NCBI GenBank assembly: GCA_030715195.1
Contig: JAUYVI010000007.1
Span: 1-64,000 of the forward strand
Source of the DNA: Dongia sedimenti
GTDB lineage: Bacteria > Pseudomonadota > Alphaproteobacteria > Dongiales > Dongiaceae
Length of the DNA stretch: 64,000 nucleotides
Reading direction: 5' to 3'
Part shown: positions 52,574 through 61,353 of the stretch, one piece after another
How positions within the stretch are numbered: the stretch's first letter is position 1
How the letters are laid out: each line of letters begins with the position of its first letter
Program-made: the position numbers and the translations under genes
Notes under the pieces: generated by a model
Seen by the model: only the letters and a program-made list of their open reading frames with translations
What the model was told of the DNA's origin: nothing
Databases searched by the model: none

Positions 52574-53655
52574 CACGAAGCCAGCGGCGCCACGCCAGCC
52601 CGGTCGTCAGTCACGAGGCTCGTATCGCTTTGGTGCAAGGCGAGGCGCATTGGCGATCCGCCGCGTGGCAGGGCTTGCAGGGTGGCGAACCGGCTGTCCC
52701 GCCGGACCACGATATCCTCGCCGGATTTCAGACGCGCATAAACCATGACGATATCGCCCTGGTAGACGACGTCCTTGACCTCCGAAGTGAAATAGAAGTG
52801 CCCGGGCTGCCGGTGATCCTCGGAGACGATGTCGAGTTTCTCCGGGCGGACCACCAGCAGGGCGTAGGGATTGTCGGCGAGCGCGCCGAGTTGGCTCTTG
52901 TCGACAGAAGAGGAGTCGCTGCGGGCAATCGGAAGCAGCAGCGAGTACCCGATGAAATCCGCGACGAAGGCGCTGGCCGGATGCTCGTACATCTCCTGCG
53001 GCTTGGCGATCTGCACGATCTGGCCGCGATTCATGACGGCGATCCGGTCGGAGAGCGTCAGCGCCTCCTTCTGATCATGGGTGACATAGATGATCGTGCT
53101 GCCGAGCCGGCGATGCAGATGCTTCAGCTCGATCTGCAACTCCTCCCGCAGCTTCTTGTCGAGCGCGGAAAGCGGCTCATCCATCAGAATAATATCGGGT
53201 TCGAAAACGATCGCGCGGGCGACGGCGACGCGCTGACGCTGACCCCCGGAAAGCTGGTCGATGCGACGATTTTCATAGCCCGGCATCTGCACGGCGGAGA
53301 GCACGCGGCGGCTGCGGTCCTCCCGATCGGCGCGCCCGACGCCGCGCAGCTTGAGCGGATAGGCGACGTTCTCGCCGACCGTCATATGCGGGAAAAGAGC
53401 ATAGCTTTGGAATACCATGCCGATGTTCCGCTTGTGCGGCTCGACCCCCATGATCTCGCGGTCGCCGATTCGGATGCTGCCGGAATCCGGGTCGGCGAAG
53501 CCGGCCAGGCTCATCAGCAGGGTGGTCTTTCCGGAGCCGGACGGGCCAAGCAAGGTGAGAAACTCGCCGGCGCCGACTGTCAGGGAGACATCGCTGAGCG
53601 CGGTGAACGCGCCGTATTTCTTCACGAGATGGCTGATGGTGACAACGGCTGCCAA
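52573..53655 (-). CDS. PotA-type ABC ATPase (second Pot-type importer)
   Basis: A PotA-like ATPase with intact GPSGSGKT, LSGGQRQRVAVARAI, ILMDEPLSALD and YVTHDQKEAL, and a C-terminal TOBE domain. The frame is open to an ATG at 53709, but that codon lies at the edge of a strong hairpin and its 18 extra residues are unlike the family. A TTG at 53655, preceded by GAGGG, gives the normal start (360 residues). The start is therefore a judgement. Confidence 0.88.
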   Translation of the reverse strand: MAAVVTISHLVKKYGAFTALSDVSLTVGAGEFLTLLGPSGSGKTTLLMSLAGFADPDSGSIRIGDREIMGVEPHKRNIGMVFQSYALFPHMTVGENVAYPLKLRGVGRADREDRSRRVLSAVQMPGYENRRIDQLSGGQRQRVAVARAIVFEPDIILMDEPLSALDKKLREELQIELKHLHRRLGSTIIYVTHDQKEALTLSDRIAVMNRGQIVQIAKPQEMYEHPASAFVADFIGYSLLLPIARSDSSSVDKSQLGALADNPYALLVVRPEKLDIVSEDHRQPGHFYFTSEVKDVVYQGDIVMVYARLKSGEDIVVRRDSRFATLQALPRGGSPMRLALHQSDTSLVTDDRAGVAPLAS

Positions 53656-53695
53656 GTCCCGGCCCTCTGCAAGTCTACCGTTGATTCCGGTCGAG

Positions 53696-53726
53696 CGGGC
53701 GGCCGGCATCTCGCGCCGGCCGCCCG
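53696..53726 (-). promoter_or_regulatory. 12-bp perfect hairpin between binding protein and ATPase genes
   Basis: The arms CGGGCGGCCGGC (53696-53707) and GCCGGCCGCCCG (53715-53726) are perfectly complementary with a 7-base loop. It starts 15 bases after the binding-protein stop on the minus strand. The strongest such element in the window; probably limits read-through into the ATPase/permease genes or protects the binding-protein mRNA. Confidence 0.65.
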
Positions 53727-53740
53727 TTGCTTTGTCCGCG

Positions 53741-54778
53741 TTACTGCTGCTTGAAGTTCTGCCAGCGTTCGATCATCTCGGTGCCGTGCTCGCCCCACCA
53801 TTCGTCGCTCACCATGACCTGCGACTTGGCGTTCTCGGGCGATGAGTTGACGCGCTTGCGGTCCGCATCGTCGAGGATTCCGGTCTCGAACGCCTTGGCG
53901 TTGACCGGGCCGTAGTCGATGTGCTTCGCGAAGGTGGCCTGCTGCTCCGGGGACATGAACATCGCCAGTGCTTTCATCGCCAGATCCTTGTGCGGCGCGC
54001 CCTTCGGGATCAGGAAACAGTCGGCCATCAGCAGACCCTGATTGTAGGTGAACTCAGCCTTGGCGCCGTCGCGCATCGCCGCGGCAAGGCGGCCGTTCCA
54101 GATCTGGATGAAATCCGCCTCGCCGTCCTTGATGAGCTGCGCGGATTGTGCGCCTGAATTCCACCAGATGCCGATCGACGGCTTGAGGGTCGCCAGTTTC
54201 TTGAAGGCGCGATCCACGTCGAGCGGATAGAGCTTGGCGGGATCGACGCCGTCCGCCAGCAGGGCGATCTCGAGGTTGCCGCGCGGGTGGTCGTACACCG
54301 AGCGCGTGCCGGGGAACTTCTCGACGTCGTAGAAGTCGGCCCAGTCTTTCGGCTTCACACCGTTCTTGCCCACGGTGTCGGTGTTCCATGCCATGACCGT
54401 CGAGTAGTAGAATTGGCCGATCCAATCTTTGTGCACCATGGACGGATCGATGCCGTCCGCCTTCACGATGTTGTAGTCGATTGGCTCGAACAGGCCCTGC
54501 TTGCTGCCAATGGCGCATTCCTCGGCCGAAATATCGACGATGTCCCAGGAGACCGAGCCGCTATCCACCTGCACGCGGACGTCCTGCAATCCAGTCGCCG
54601 TGGATTCGTTGATCTTGATGTTCAGAGCTTTCTCGGTCGGCTTGAAGAAAGCCTCGCGCTGGGCGTCCTGCAGTGCTCCACCACCGGAAGAAACTAGGAT
54701 TTCGTCCGCCTGCGCGGCGGACGCAAGCTGGACGGTGGCGAGGAATATCGCCGTGGATAGGGTGAAGGGACGTTTCAT
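53741..54778 (-). CDS. PotD-type periplasmic binding protein (second Pot-type importer)
   Basis: A 345-residue binding protein. The Sec signal peptide ends at AAQA/DEI. The mature start ILVSSGGGALQDAQREAFFKP and the PKDWADFYDVEKFPGTR region are typical of the PotD/IdiA-like group. First gene of the minus-strand operon, under the 31-bp LacI-type operator at 54846-54876. Confidence 0.92.
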   Translation of the reverse strand: MKRPFTLSTAIFLATVQLASAAQADEILVSSGGGALQDAQREAFFKPTEKALNIKINESTATGLQDVRVQVDSGSVSWDIVDISAEECAIGSKQGLFEPIDYNIVKADGIDPSMVHKDWIGQFYYSTVMAWNTDTVGKNGVKPKDWADFYDVEKFPGTRSVYDHPRGNLEIALLADGVDPAKLYPLDVDRAFKKLATLKPSIGIWWNSGAQSAQLIKDGEADFIQIWNGRLAAAMRDGAKAEFTYNQGLLMADCFLIPKGAPHKDLAMKALAMFMSPEQQATFAKHIDYGPVNAKAFETGILDDADRKRVNSSPENAKSQVMVSDEWWGEHGTEMIERWQNFKQQ

Positions 54779-54845
54779 GGCTGCCTCCTTGGCTTGGTTG
54801 TTGTTATCCCAGTTTCCGGCATCGCCACGGGTTTGCGCCCGGGCC

Positions 54846-54876
54846 TATGTAATCGATTTATGAAATCGATTACATA
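54846..54876. promoter_or_regulatory. LacI-type operator 1
   Basis: A perfect inverted repeat with 14-bp arms and an ATG centre; the core is TGTAATCGATT, five bases, AATCGATTACA. Each arm has an AATCGATT core with a central CG, as in LacI-family sites, and the two CG centres are 13 bp apart. It lies between the binding-protein gene (minus strand) and the lacI-type gene (plus strand), so it can control both. Confidence 0.8.
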
Positions 54877-55017
54877 TTGAACCATCGCCCGGCGTCAAGC
54901 CATATTCCGGTCGTGAAGCGAAACACCAACTCTGCCAATGATCCCTCACTTCCCGCAGCGCCTTTCCGGCCGAGCTTGCTCTGGTCTTCGCCGGATTCGT
55001 CTGGTAGTTGCTGAGGC

Positions 55018-56097
55018 ATGGCAAGGCGATCAACCCAGAGCGCCGGAGTGAAGGCGGCCGCTGGCGCGGAATGGCGCAAGCGGCCGACCATGGACGACGT
55101 CGCGAAGGCGGCGGGCGTCTCCAAGGCGACCATCTCGCGCGTGCTGTCGGGTGTCCCCGGGGTCTGCTCGCCGGCGACGGCGGATCTCGTGCGGGAGACA
55201 GCGGCTCGGCTGGGCTATGTCGTCAACTCGGTCGCGGCCAGTCTGCGCAATCGGCAGACCTTCACCGTCGGCCTGGTGATCGCTGATGTCTCTAACCCGT
55301 TCTTCGGCGGCATCGCGAGCGGAGTCGAGGCCAGTCTCACGGGCGCCGGGTACAGCCTGATCCTTGCCAATTCCGGAAACACCGTCGCCCGGGAGCGAGA
55401 TCTGGTGCGGGTCCTGGTGGAGAAGCAGATCGACGGTATGATCGTCGCGTCATCCGCGTCGGCCGGCGATCATATCCTGGCCGCCCAGGAGCGCGGCCTT
55501 GCCGTCATCCTGGTGGATTCCGAGATCCCCAGTCTCCGCGCCGACTCCGTGGTCATCGACAATCGGGGGGCCGCCATGATGGCGGTTCAGCATCTGGTCG
55601 AACGCGGCCACCGTCGGATCGGCATCGTGACCGGGCCGTTGCTCGCCGCCTTCGACACGCAGCGCCTCGAGGGGTATCGCGCCGCCCTGGTCGCGGCGGG
55701 CCTTGAGCTTCGGGACGATTTTGTCTTCAAGGAGGATCTGCTCGCCCATGGCGGCGAGAAGGCGATCGAGGAGCTCGCACGTCTCCCCGTGCGGCCGACG
55801 GCCCTGTTCGTCGCCAACAATATGATGACCCTGGGAACCCTGGTGGGCTTGAAGAAAGCCGGGTTGACCGTGCCCGGCGACATCTCGCTGATCGCCTTCG
55901 ACGATCAGGAGTGGTACTCGGTCTCGCAGCCGCCGATTACCGGCATCGTAAATCCCGCCTATGAAATGGGGCGCACCGCCGGAGACCGGATGCTGCTGCG
56001 GCTCGATCGTGGGCGGGCGGATCTCAAGGTCGAACGCCTCGTTCTCGAAACCCGCTTGGTCGAGCGCGAGAGCATCCGCAAGCTGCGCCGTCCGTAA
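55018..56097 (+). CDS. LacI-family transcriptional regulator
   Basis: A 359-residue regulator. The DNA-binding helix-turn-helix and hinge (TMDDVAKAAGVSKATISRVLSG, then NSVAASLRNRQT) start about 24 residues later than usual because of a basic N-terminal tail. The periplasmic-binding-protein-like effector domain follows (VGLVIADVSNPFFGGIA; VVIDNRGAAMMAVQHLVERGHRRIG). The gene is flanked by two operators of the same design, so it probably controls itself, the second Pot-type importer and the SDR. Confidence 0.93.
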   Translation: MARRSTQSAGVKAAAGAEWRKRPTMDDVAKAAGVSKATISRVLSGVPGVCSPATADLVRETAARLGYVVNSVAASLRNRQTFTVGLVIADVSNPFFGGIASGVEASLTGAGYSLILANSGNTVARERDLVRVLVEKQIDGMIVASSASAGDHILAAQERGLAVILVDSEIPSLRADSVVIDNRGAAMMAVQHLVERGHRRIGIVTGPLLAAFDTQRLEGYRAALVAAGLELRDDFVFKEDLLAHGGEKAIEELARLPVRPTALFVANNMMTLGTLVGLKKAGLTVPGDISLIAFDDQEWYSVSQPPITGIVNPAYEMGRTAGDRMLLRLDRGRADLKVERLVLETRLVERESIRKLRRP

Positions 56098-56174
56098 CAC
56101 ATGCGGCGACCCGCGCGGCGGCGGATCGCCTCCCAAGCCATTCATGAAGTTTCGGGGGCGCAATCGATCCTGCG

Positions 56175-56222
56175 TTGACAGTCACTCGCACATATGTAAT
56201 CGATTTCAGCAATCGATTACAT
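56175..56222 (+). promoter_or_regulatory. Promoter element and LacI-type operator 2
   Basis: ATGTAATCGATT (56194-56205), five bases, then AATCGATTACAT (56211-56222) repeats operator 1 with the same 13-bp distance between CG centres but a different centre (TCAGC). A perfect -35 hexamer TTGACA lies at 56175-56180, so the operator covers the -10 region of the SDR gene. Confidence 0.8.
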
Positions 56223-56237
56223 CAATGGAGAGTATGC

Positions 56238-57023
56238 ATGACTGCCCGCCTAAGCGGCCGCACCGCAGTTCTGATCGGTGGCGCCGTCGGCATCGGTCGC
56301 GGTATAGCGCAACGCCTGCTCGAGGAGGGCGCCCAGCTGATCGTCGGCGACGTGAACGACACCGCGGGGTTCGACTTGATGCGTAGCCTCGGCCTCGATC
56401 AGGGGCAGTTCCTGAAGGTCGATGTTTCATCCGCCGCCGACTGCAAGGCGCTGGCGGATCTGGCCGTTTCCCGCTTCGGTAAGCTCGACATCCTGGTGCA
56501 GAACGCCGGCATCTATCCAGTGGCATTGATTGACGAAGCGACGGTAGAGCATTGGGATCACGTCATGGCGGTGAACCTTCGCGGTGCCTTCGTCTCGACC
56601 AAGGCCTGCGTGCCGCTGATGCGCGCCAATGGCTGGGGTCGTGTCGTCTTCACGTCTTCGATCACCGGTCCCCGCGTGGTCAGCCACGGGCTGGCCGCTT
56701 ATGCGGCGACCAAAGCCGGCATCAACGGCTTCATCAAGGTAGCCGCCCTTGAGCTTGCAACGGCCGGGATCACCGTCAACGGCGTCGAGCCGGGCAACAT
56801 CCTTACCGAAGGCCTGCAATCCGGCCGCTCGACGCAGTTCATCCAGAGCATGGAACGCTCCATTCCCATGGGGCGTCTCGGAACGCCGCGGGACATTGCA
56901 AACGCCGTCTGTTTCCTGGCTTCCGATGACGCGGCGTACATCACCGGCACCACGATCGTCGTGGATGGTGGCCAGACGCTGCCGGAGAACAAAGACTTCG
57001 TCGATCCCTCCACTTGGAGCTGA
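56238..57023 (+). CDS. Short-chain dehydrogenase/reductase under LacI operator control
   Basis: A 261-residue SDR with GGAVGIGRG cofactor loop (the usual leading Thr is Ile here), QNAGIYPV, TSSITG and YAATK catalytic Tyr/Lys. ATG at 56238 with GGAG seven bases upstream; an earlier in-frame start would lie inside the operator region. Operator 2 places it in the same regulon as the Pot-type importer and FAD oxidoreductase. Likely a sugar- or polyol-type dehydrogenase. Confidence 0.9.
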   Translation: MTARLSGRTAVLIGGAVGIGRGIAQRLLEEGAQLIVGDVNDTAGFDLMRSLGLDQGQFLKVDVSSAADCKALADLAVSRFGKLDILVQNAGIYPVALIDEATVEHWDHVMAVNLRGAFVSTKACVPLMRANGWGRVVFTSSITGPRVVSHGLAAYAATKAGINGFIKVAALELATAGITVNGVEPGNILTEGLQSGRSTQFIQSMERSIPMGRLGTPRDIANAVCFLASDDAAYITGTTIVVDGGQTLPENKDFVDPSTWS

Positions 57024-57494
57024 TGCAGGACCAGGATGCCGCGACCGCGCCGATTTCGGCCCGTGCCAGGCATGTTCAAAGGGTCGAAGCACTCGCTCCC
57101 TCGCCCGGACGCCGGCGACAGCTTCTGGCGCATTGTATGGTCCGGCCGTGCGTCGCAAGGATGTTTCGTCGATTTGGCGGTGATGGTCTTGCATCAATGT
57201 ATCCGGCCTCTGATTGAAGCTGTTGCTTCGGGCCATCATGGATATCAGCGCGCCGACGATCTCATTAGCGGAAAGGCCTCAGCGGGCCATAAGCGCCACC
57301 AGACTGCGTAGGCGTCGGGAAGACCGAACCTCCATCTCGTCTCACACTCTCGCAGACCTCGGCGGGGAACCCTGATCGAACGGATAATCGCCCTTTTCGA
57401 AGCGCTGCGCATACGTAGGGATGGCAGAAGGTGCTTTTCAGCAGGTCGTTCGAGCACCGCTGCCTGTTCGCCCGGTTCGTCGGAACGACTTCGC
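57024..57494. other. 471-bp gap without a convincing gene
   Basis: Only short overlapping open frames on both strands, none with a recognisable motif, ribosome-binding site or normal residue composition. It separates the SDR from the convergent HIBADH-like gene. It may be a decayed gene or mobile-element remnant, but I see no inverted ends or transposase motif. Confidence 0.4.
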
Positions 57495-58427
57495 TTACGA
57501 GTCGGCAGACGGGTCGACGTTTGCGTCACCCTCGGTAGAGCCGACTTCGACGTGAGCCCAACCTTCTATGGTCTTCACAATGCATGTGAAGTCCGAATCC
57601 GGACCTTGCAGCTGGTTCGTCATGCTCAGTAGCTGGCGAACGGCGCTGCCGACCACCATCGGGACCCCGCTCGCTTCCGCCTCATCGAGGCAAAGGCGCA
57701 CGTCTTTGAGCAAGAGTCCGGTCGCAAAGCCGAAGTCGAAGGTGCGGGGTAGAACTGCCTTCGGGAATTTGTCCTGGGTGGCGCTGTTTCTTCCCGTGGA
57801 GGTATTGATGACGTCGAGCATGACCTTCGGATCGAGCCCCGCCTTGACGCCCATCACGATGGCCTCGGATGAGATCGCCAACGAACAGGCGTTGATCAGG
57901 TTGTTCGCGAGCTTCATGGTCTGAGCGGCTCCCTGGACATCGCCCAGGTAGAAGATCTTTCCAAAATTCTCTATCACCGGTTGGACTTTTTCAAAGGCGG
58001 TCCGCTGCCCTGAAGCCATCACGGCGAGCGTGCCATCGCGCGCGCCCTTCAATCCGCCGCTGACCGGTGCGTCGATCATGGCGATATTGCTCTCCGCGAG
58101 CCGTGCGGCGATCGCGGCGGCCGCGCGCGCGCCAGTCGTTGATAGGTCGACCAGGATGCGCACCGATTTACCACCGGCTATTCCGTCGGGACCGAGCGCT
58201 GCGGTCTCGAGAATCTGCGGACTGGGCAGGCTGACGAGCACGATCTCGGCGGCGTCGCCCACCTCCCGCGGACTGGCCGCCGCTTTCGCGCCTTGGGCCA
58301 CCAACGCCGCGACGGACGTAGCGGCGGGATCGAACACGGTCACCTCATAGCCGGCCTTCAGCAGGCGCGCCGCCATCGAGCCGCCCATCTTGCCGACGCC
58401 GACAAATCCGGCTTTCAAGCCTGCCAT
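57495..58427 (-). CDS. 3-hydroxyisobutyrate dehydrogenase-family NAD(P)-dependent oxidoreductase
   Basis: A 310-residue beta-hydroxyacid dehydrogenase: GFVGVGKMGGSMA cofactor loop, substrate-binding DAPVSGG and catalytic lysine in MKLANNL. Family substrates include 3-hydroxyisobutyrate, tartronate semialdehyde and related C3-C4 acids. GAGGAGG precedes the ATG at 58427. Last gene of the etfBA/Fe-S oxidoreductase unit, 18 bases after it. Confidence 0.9.
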   Translation of the reverse strand: MAGLKAGFVGVGKMGGSMAARLLKAGYEVTVFDPAATSVAALVAQGAKAAASPREVGDAAEIVLVSLPSPQILETAALGPDGIAGGKSVRILVDLSTTGARAAAAIAARLAESNIAMIDAPVSGGLKGARDGTLAVMASGQRTAFEKVQPVIENFGKIFYLGDVQGAAQTMKLANNLINACSLAISSEAIVMGVKAGLDPKVMLDVINTSTGRNSATQDKFPKAVLPRTFDFGFATGLLLKDVRLCLDEAEASGVPMVVGSAVRQLLSMTNQLQGPDSDFTCIVKTIEGWAHVEVGSTEGDANVDPSADS

Positions 58428-58445
58428 CGTTGCGTCCTCCTCGTA

Positions 58446-60383
58446 CTATGCCGCCGCCTCAGGCCCGGCGCGGACGGTGATCAGCTCGGCGATGTCCAGG
58501 ACCTGCATCTTCCCCGCGAGCCCCAGCGCATCGACGGCGGCGGTGTACATCACCTTGTCCTTTGGGCAGGCCACGATGAAACGCTCGATATCGCCGAGGC
58601 TCAGCGCCTCGCGGATGCGGTTCTCGCTCGGCCGTTCGGTGACCCCCTCGTCGCTCTGCCAGATCCGGCCGCCGCCGGCACCGCAGCAGAACGACTTGTC
58701 GCGGCAACGCGGCATGTCGTGCAGTGCGTATCCGGCCGCACGGATCAGATCCCGCGGCGCGTCGAACACGCCGTTGTAGCGTCCGAGATAGCAGGGATCG
58801 TGGTAGGTGACCCGGCCGCCGTCGGCCGGCGCGATCTGCAGCTTGCCGGCGGCGACGAGTTCGGCCAGCAAAGTCGTGTGATGCACGATATCGAATGCCG
58901 CACCCAGGCTCGGATACTCGTTCTTCAGCGCATTTAGGCTGTGCGGATCGGTGGTCATGATCCGGTTGAAGGTGCAGGCCTGGATGGCGTCGATATTCGG
59001 CTGGGCCAGCGATTGGAACAAGCCTTCCTCGCCGGCGCGGCGCACGTCGTTGCCGCTGTTGCGCTCGGCATCGAACAGGATGCCGAAATCGACACCCGCC
59101 GCGGTCAGCAGCTCGGCGACCTTGCGCGTCACCGCCTGGACGCGCGGGTCGTAGGAGGCGTAGTCGCCGACGAACCAGAGAATATCGACCGGCTCGTTGC
59201 GCGCATCCTTCACGGGCACGCCGAGCTCCTTGGTCCAGCGGGCCCGCATCTTCGATGGCTTGCCCATGGAATTGCCGAGCCGCGTCAGGTTGGAAAGGGC
59301 GTCCTGCAGCCCTGGGCTGACGCTGCCATTGTCGATCAGATGCCGACGCATCTCGATGATCTTTGGCAGGTGCTCGATCTCGACTGGGCATTCCTCCATG
59401 CAGGCGCGGCAGGTGGTACAGGCCCAGAGCGTCGCCTCGGCGATCACATTGCCGACCAAGGGCTCGCGCGTCCGGCCCGCGGTGATCGCATCGCGCATGT
59501 CGGTGATCAGTAGCTTCGGGCTGAGCGGCAGGCCGGCGGCATAGGCCGGACAGACCGATTGGCAGCGTCCGCATTCGGTGCAGGTGAGGAGATCGAGCTG
59601 CTGTTTCCAGTCGAAGTCGTCCAGGCGGTCGAGCCCGGTATTCTCGCGGCTCTCCGGCACCGGTGGGGCAGCGCCGCGGGGGCCGAGATTGCGGAAATAG
59701 ATGTTGGGGGCGGCCAGAAACATGTGCCGGTGCTTGGAGCCCGGTATATAGACCAGGAATGCTAAAATCGCACAGACATGGATCCAGTAGAACACCTGCT
59801 CCATCGCCGGGCCGGGGGCATGCACCGCGAGCAGCAGTCGCGCTAGCAGCGATGCCACAGGCCGCCAGTCGCCATTCGCTCCTTGGACTATACGCGCCGC
59901 TGCCTCCAGTAGCAGCGCCCCCACGATCAGGAAGATCAGCACATAGATGAAGGCGGCATCGCTGGCGCTCGAGCCCTTGAATCGCGCCGGCTTCAGCACA
60001 TAGCGCTGATAGACTGCGAGCCCCAGCCCGGTGAGCATTAGTAGTGAGAAGACGTCTTGCGCGAGGGCGATCACCGGATGATCGCCGACCGGAGCGATGG
60101 CCAAGCCCGGGAACAGGCCCGAGCCAAAGGACTCGATCGTGGTGAGGAAGAGAACAAAGAACGAGATGAAGATGGTCGCGTGCAGAATGCCGGATAGCGG
60201 CCGGCGCAGCATCCTACGGTGCAGCCCGACGGCAACGGCGACGCCGCTCAGGCGCTGCAGTGGATGATCGAAGCGCCCGGCGCCGCGCGCGCGCGCTAGC
60301 AGGGCCACATAACGGCGCGCGCGCCAGCCGGTTGCCGTGATCGCGGCCAGTACCAGGAGCCAAAGCGCGAGTGTTCCTGCCAT
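58446..60383 (-). CDS. Membrane Fe-S oxidoreductase (DgcB / EtfQO-like)
   Basis: A 645-residue protein. The N-terminal 250 residues contain about five membrane segments. Two 4Fe-4S motifs follow (CTECGRCQSVCP and CTTCRACMEECP). Of the two C-terminal heterodisulfide-reductase-type domains, the second has cysteines (CYLGRYN, CCGAGGG), while the first (FVGDYASYDP, DAERNSGNDV) lacks them. Next to etfA it should pass electrons from ETF to quinone, as proposed for DgcB in dimethylglycine breakdown. The primary flavin dehydrogenase is not in the window. Confidence 0.88.
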   Translation of the reverse strand: MAGTLALWLLVLAAITATGWRARRYVALLARARGAGRFDHPLQRLSGVAVAVGLHRRMLRRPLSGILHATIFISFFVLFLTTIESFGSGLFPGLAIAPVGDHPVIALAQDVFSLLMLTGLGLAVYQRYVLKPARFKGSSASDAAFIYVLIFLIVGALLLEAAARIVQGANGDWRPVASLLARLLLAVHAPGPAMEQVFYWIHVCAILAFLVYIPGSKHRHMFLAAPNIYFRNLGPRGAAPPVPESRENTGLDRLDDFDWKQQLDLLTCTECGRCQSVCPAYAAGLPLSPKLLITDMRDAITAGRTREPLVGNVIAEATLWACTTCRACMEECPVEIEHLPKIIEMRRHLIDNGSVSPGLQDALSNLTRLGNSMGKPSKMRARWTKELGVPVKDARNEPVDILWFVGDYASYDPRVQAVTRKVAELLTAAGVDFGILFDAERNSGNDVRRAGEEGLFQSLAQPNIDAIQACTFNRIMTTDPHSLNALKNEYPSLGAAFDIVHHTTLLAELVAAGKLQIAPADGGRVTYHDPCYLGRYNGVFDAPRDLIRAAGYALHDMPRCRDKSFCCGAGGGRIWQSDEGVTERPSENRIREALSLGDIERFIVACPKDKVMYTAAVDALGLAGKMQVLDIAELITVRAGPEAAA

Positions 60384-60384
60384 G

Positions 60385-61350
60385 TCAGCCGCTGGCTGCT
60401 TGCAGCTTCTCGGTCAGCGTTTCAACGAGTTCGGAGAGGTCGCAGGTGACGCCATAGTGTGCGACGTTAAAGATAGGGGCGTTGGCGTCGGTGTTGACCG
60501 CCACGATGACGCCGGCTTGTGCCATGCCTTCGAGATGCTCCGGCGCGCCCGAGACGCCGAGCGCGAAATAAAGCTTCGGCTTCACCTTGCGTCCCGACTT
60601 GCCGACCTGGCGCGCCCTCGGCAGCCAGCCGCTGTCGACCACCGGACGGCTGCCGGCGATTTCCGCATTCAGCAAGGCCGCGAGGTTGCGGACCGGATCG
60701 ATGTTGCCTGCATCGCCGACGCCACGGCCGACACAGACGATGCGCTCGGCCGTGGCAAGATCGACGTCGGCGGGGTCGGGCAGCTCGACGGCGACCAGCT
60801 TAACCTTGCCGTTGCGAACATGGCCTGAAGCGTCGATCTCGCGCACCTTATTCGCCGCAAGGGCGGCGGGCACGGCTTCGGCAAAGGCGCCCGGATTGAC
60901 CATCAGGACCGCCGGCAGCGTCACCTGGCACTCAGCCAGCAGCTTGCCGCCATACATTTGGGCGGTGGCGCGGATACCGTCGGCATCATGCGTTACCGCG
61001 TTCACGTAGGCGACGAGCGGCCAACCCTTTCGTGCAGCGACCTCGGCGGCGATATCCAGGCCGCTTGCCGAGTAGGGAACGAGGACAAGCGCCGCATCCT
61101 CCGCGGCGATCACTTCGCGCAAAATCCGTGCATAGCTCTCGGCGGGAACGAGCTCAGCTTCGTCGGAATGGGCCGCGACTAACCGGTCCGCCGCCCCGAA
61201 AGCGACCGCCGCATCGGCGGCAGGTTTGCCCGCGAAGAAGACGATGACTTCATCGCCGTCGCCGGCGAGCGACCGCGCAGCCTCGATCATCTCGAAGGAC
61301 ACGGGCTCGATGCGGTCGGCGCGTGCTTCGGCGCAGGCAATGATCTTCAT
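60385..61350 (-). CDS. etfA: Electron transfer flavoprotein alpha subunit
   Basis: A 321-residue EtfA. The C-terminal FAD domain carries DSGWLPRARQVGKSGRKVKPKLYFALGVSGAPEHLEGM and the family's NTDANAPIFNVAHYGV. The N-terminal domain is a nucleotide-fold without ligand. It starts after EtfB with a four-base gap and a GAAGGG box. It accepts electrons from a dehydrogenase and delivers them to the Fe-S oxidoreductase. Confidence 0.93.
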   Translation of the reverse strand: MKIIACAEARADRIEPVSFEMIEAARSLAGDGDEVIVFFAGKPAADAAVAFGAADRLVAAHSDEAELVPAESYARILREVIAAEDAALVLVPYSASGLDIAAEVAARKGWPLVAYVNAVTHDADGIRATAQMYGGKLLAECQVTLPAVLMVNPGAFAEAVPAALAANKVREIDASGHVRNGKVKLVAVELPDPADVDLATAERIVCVGRGVGDAGNIDPVRNLAALLNAEIAGSRPVVDSGWLPRARQVGKSGRKVKPKLYFALGVSGAPEHLEGMAQAGVIVAVNTDANAPIFNVAHYGVTCDLSELVETLTEKLQAASG

Positions 61351-61353
61351 GCT

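Noticed and set aside
57036-57529. Short frames on both strands in the gap after the LacI-controlled SDR
   Set aside because: Overlap each other, biased composition, no motif; no transposase or terminal repeats to support a mobile-element remnant.
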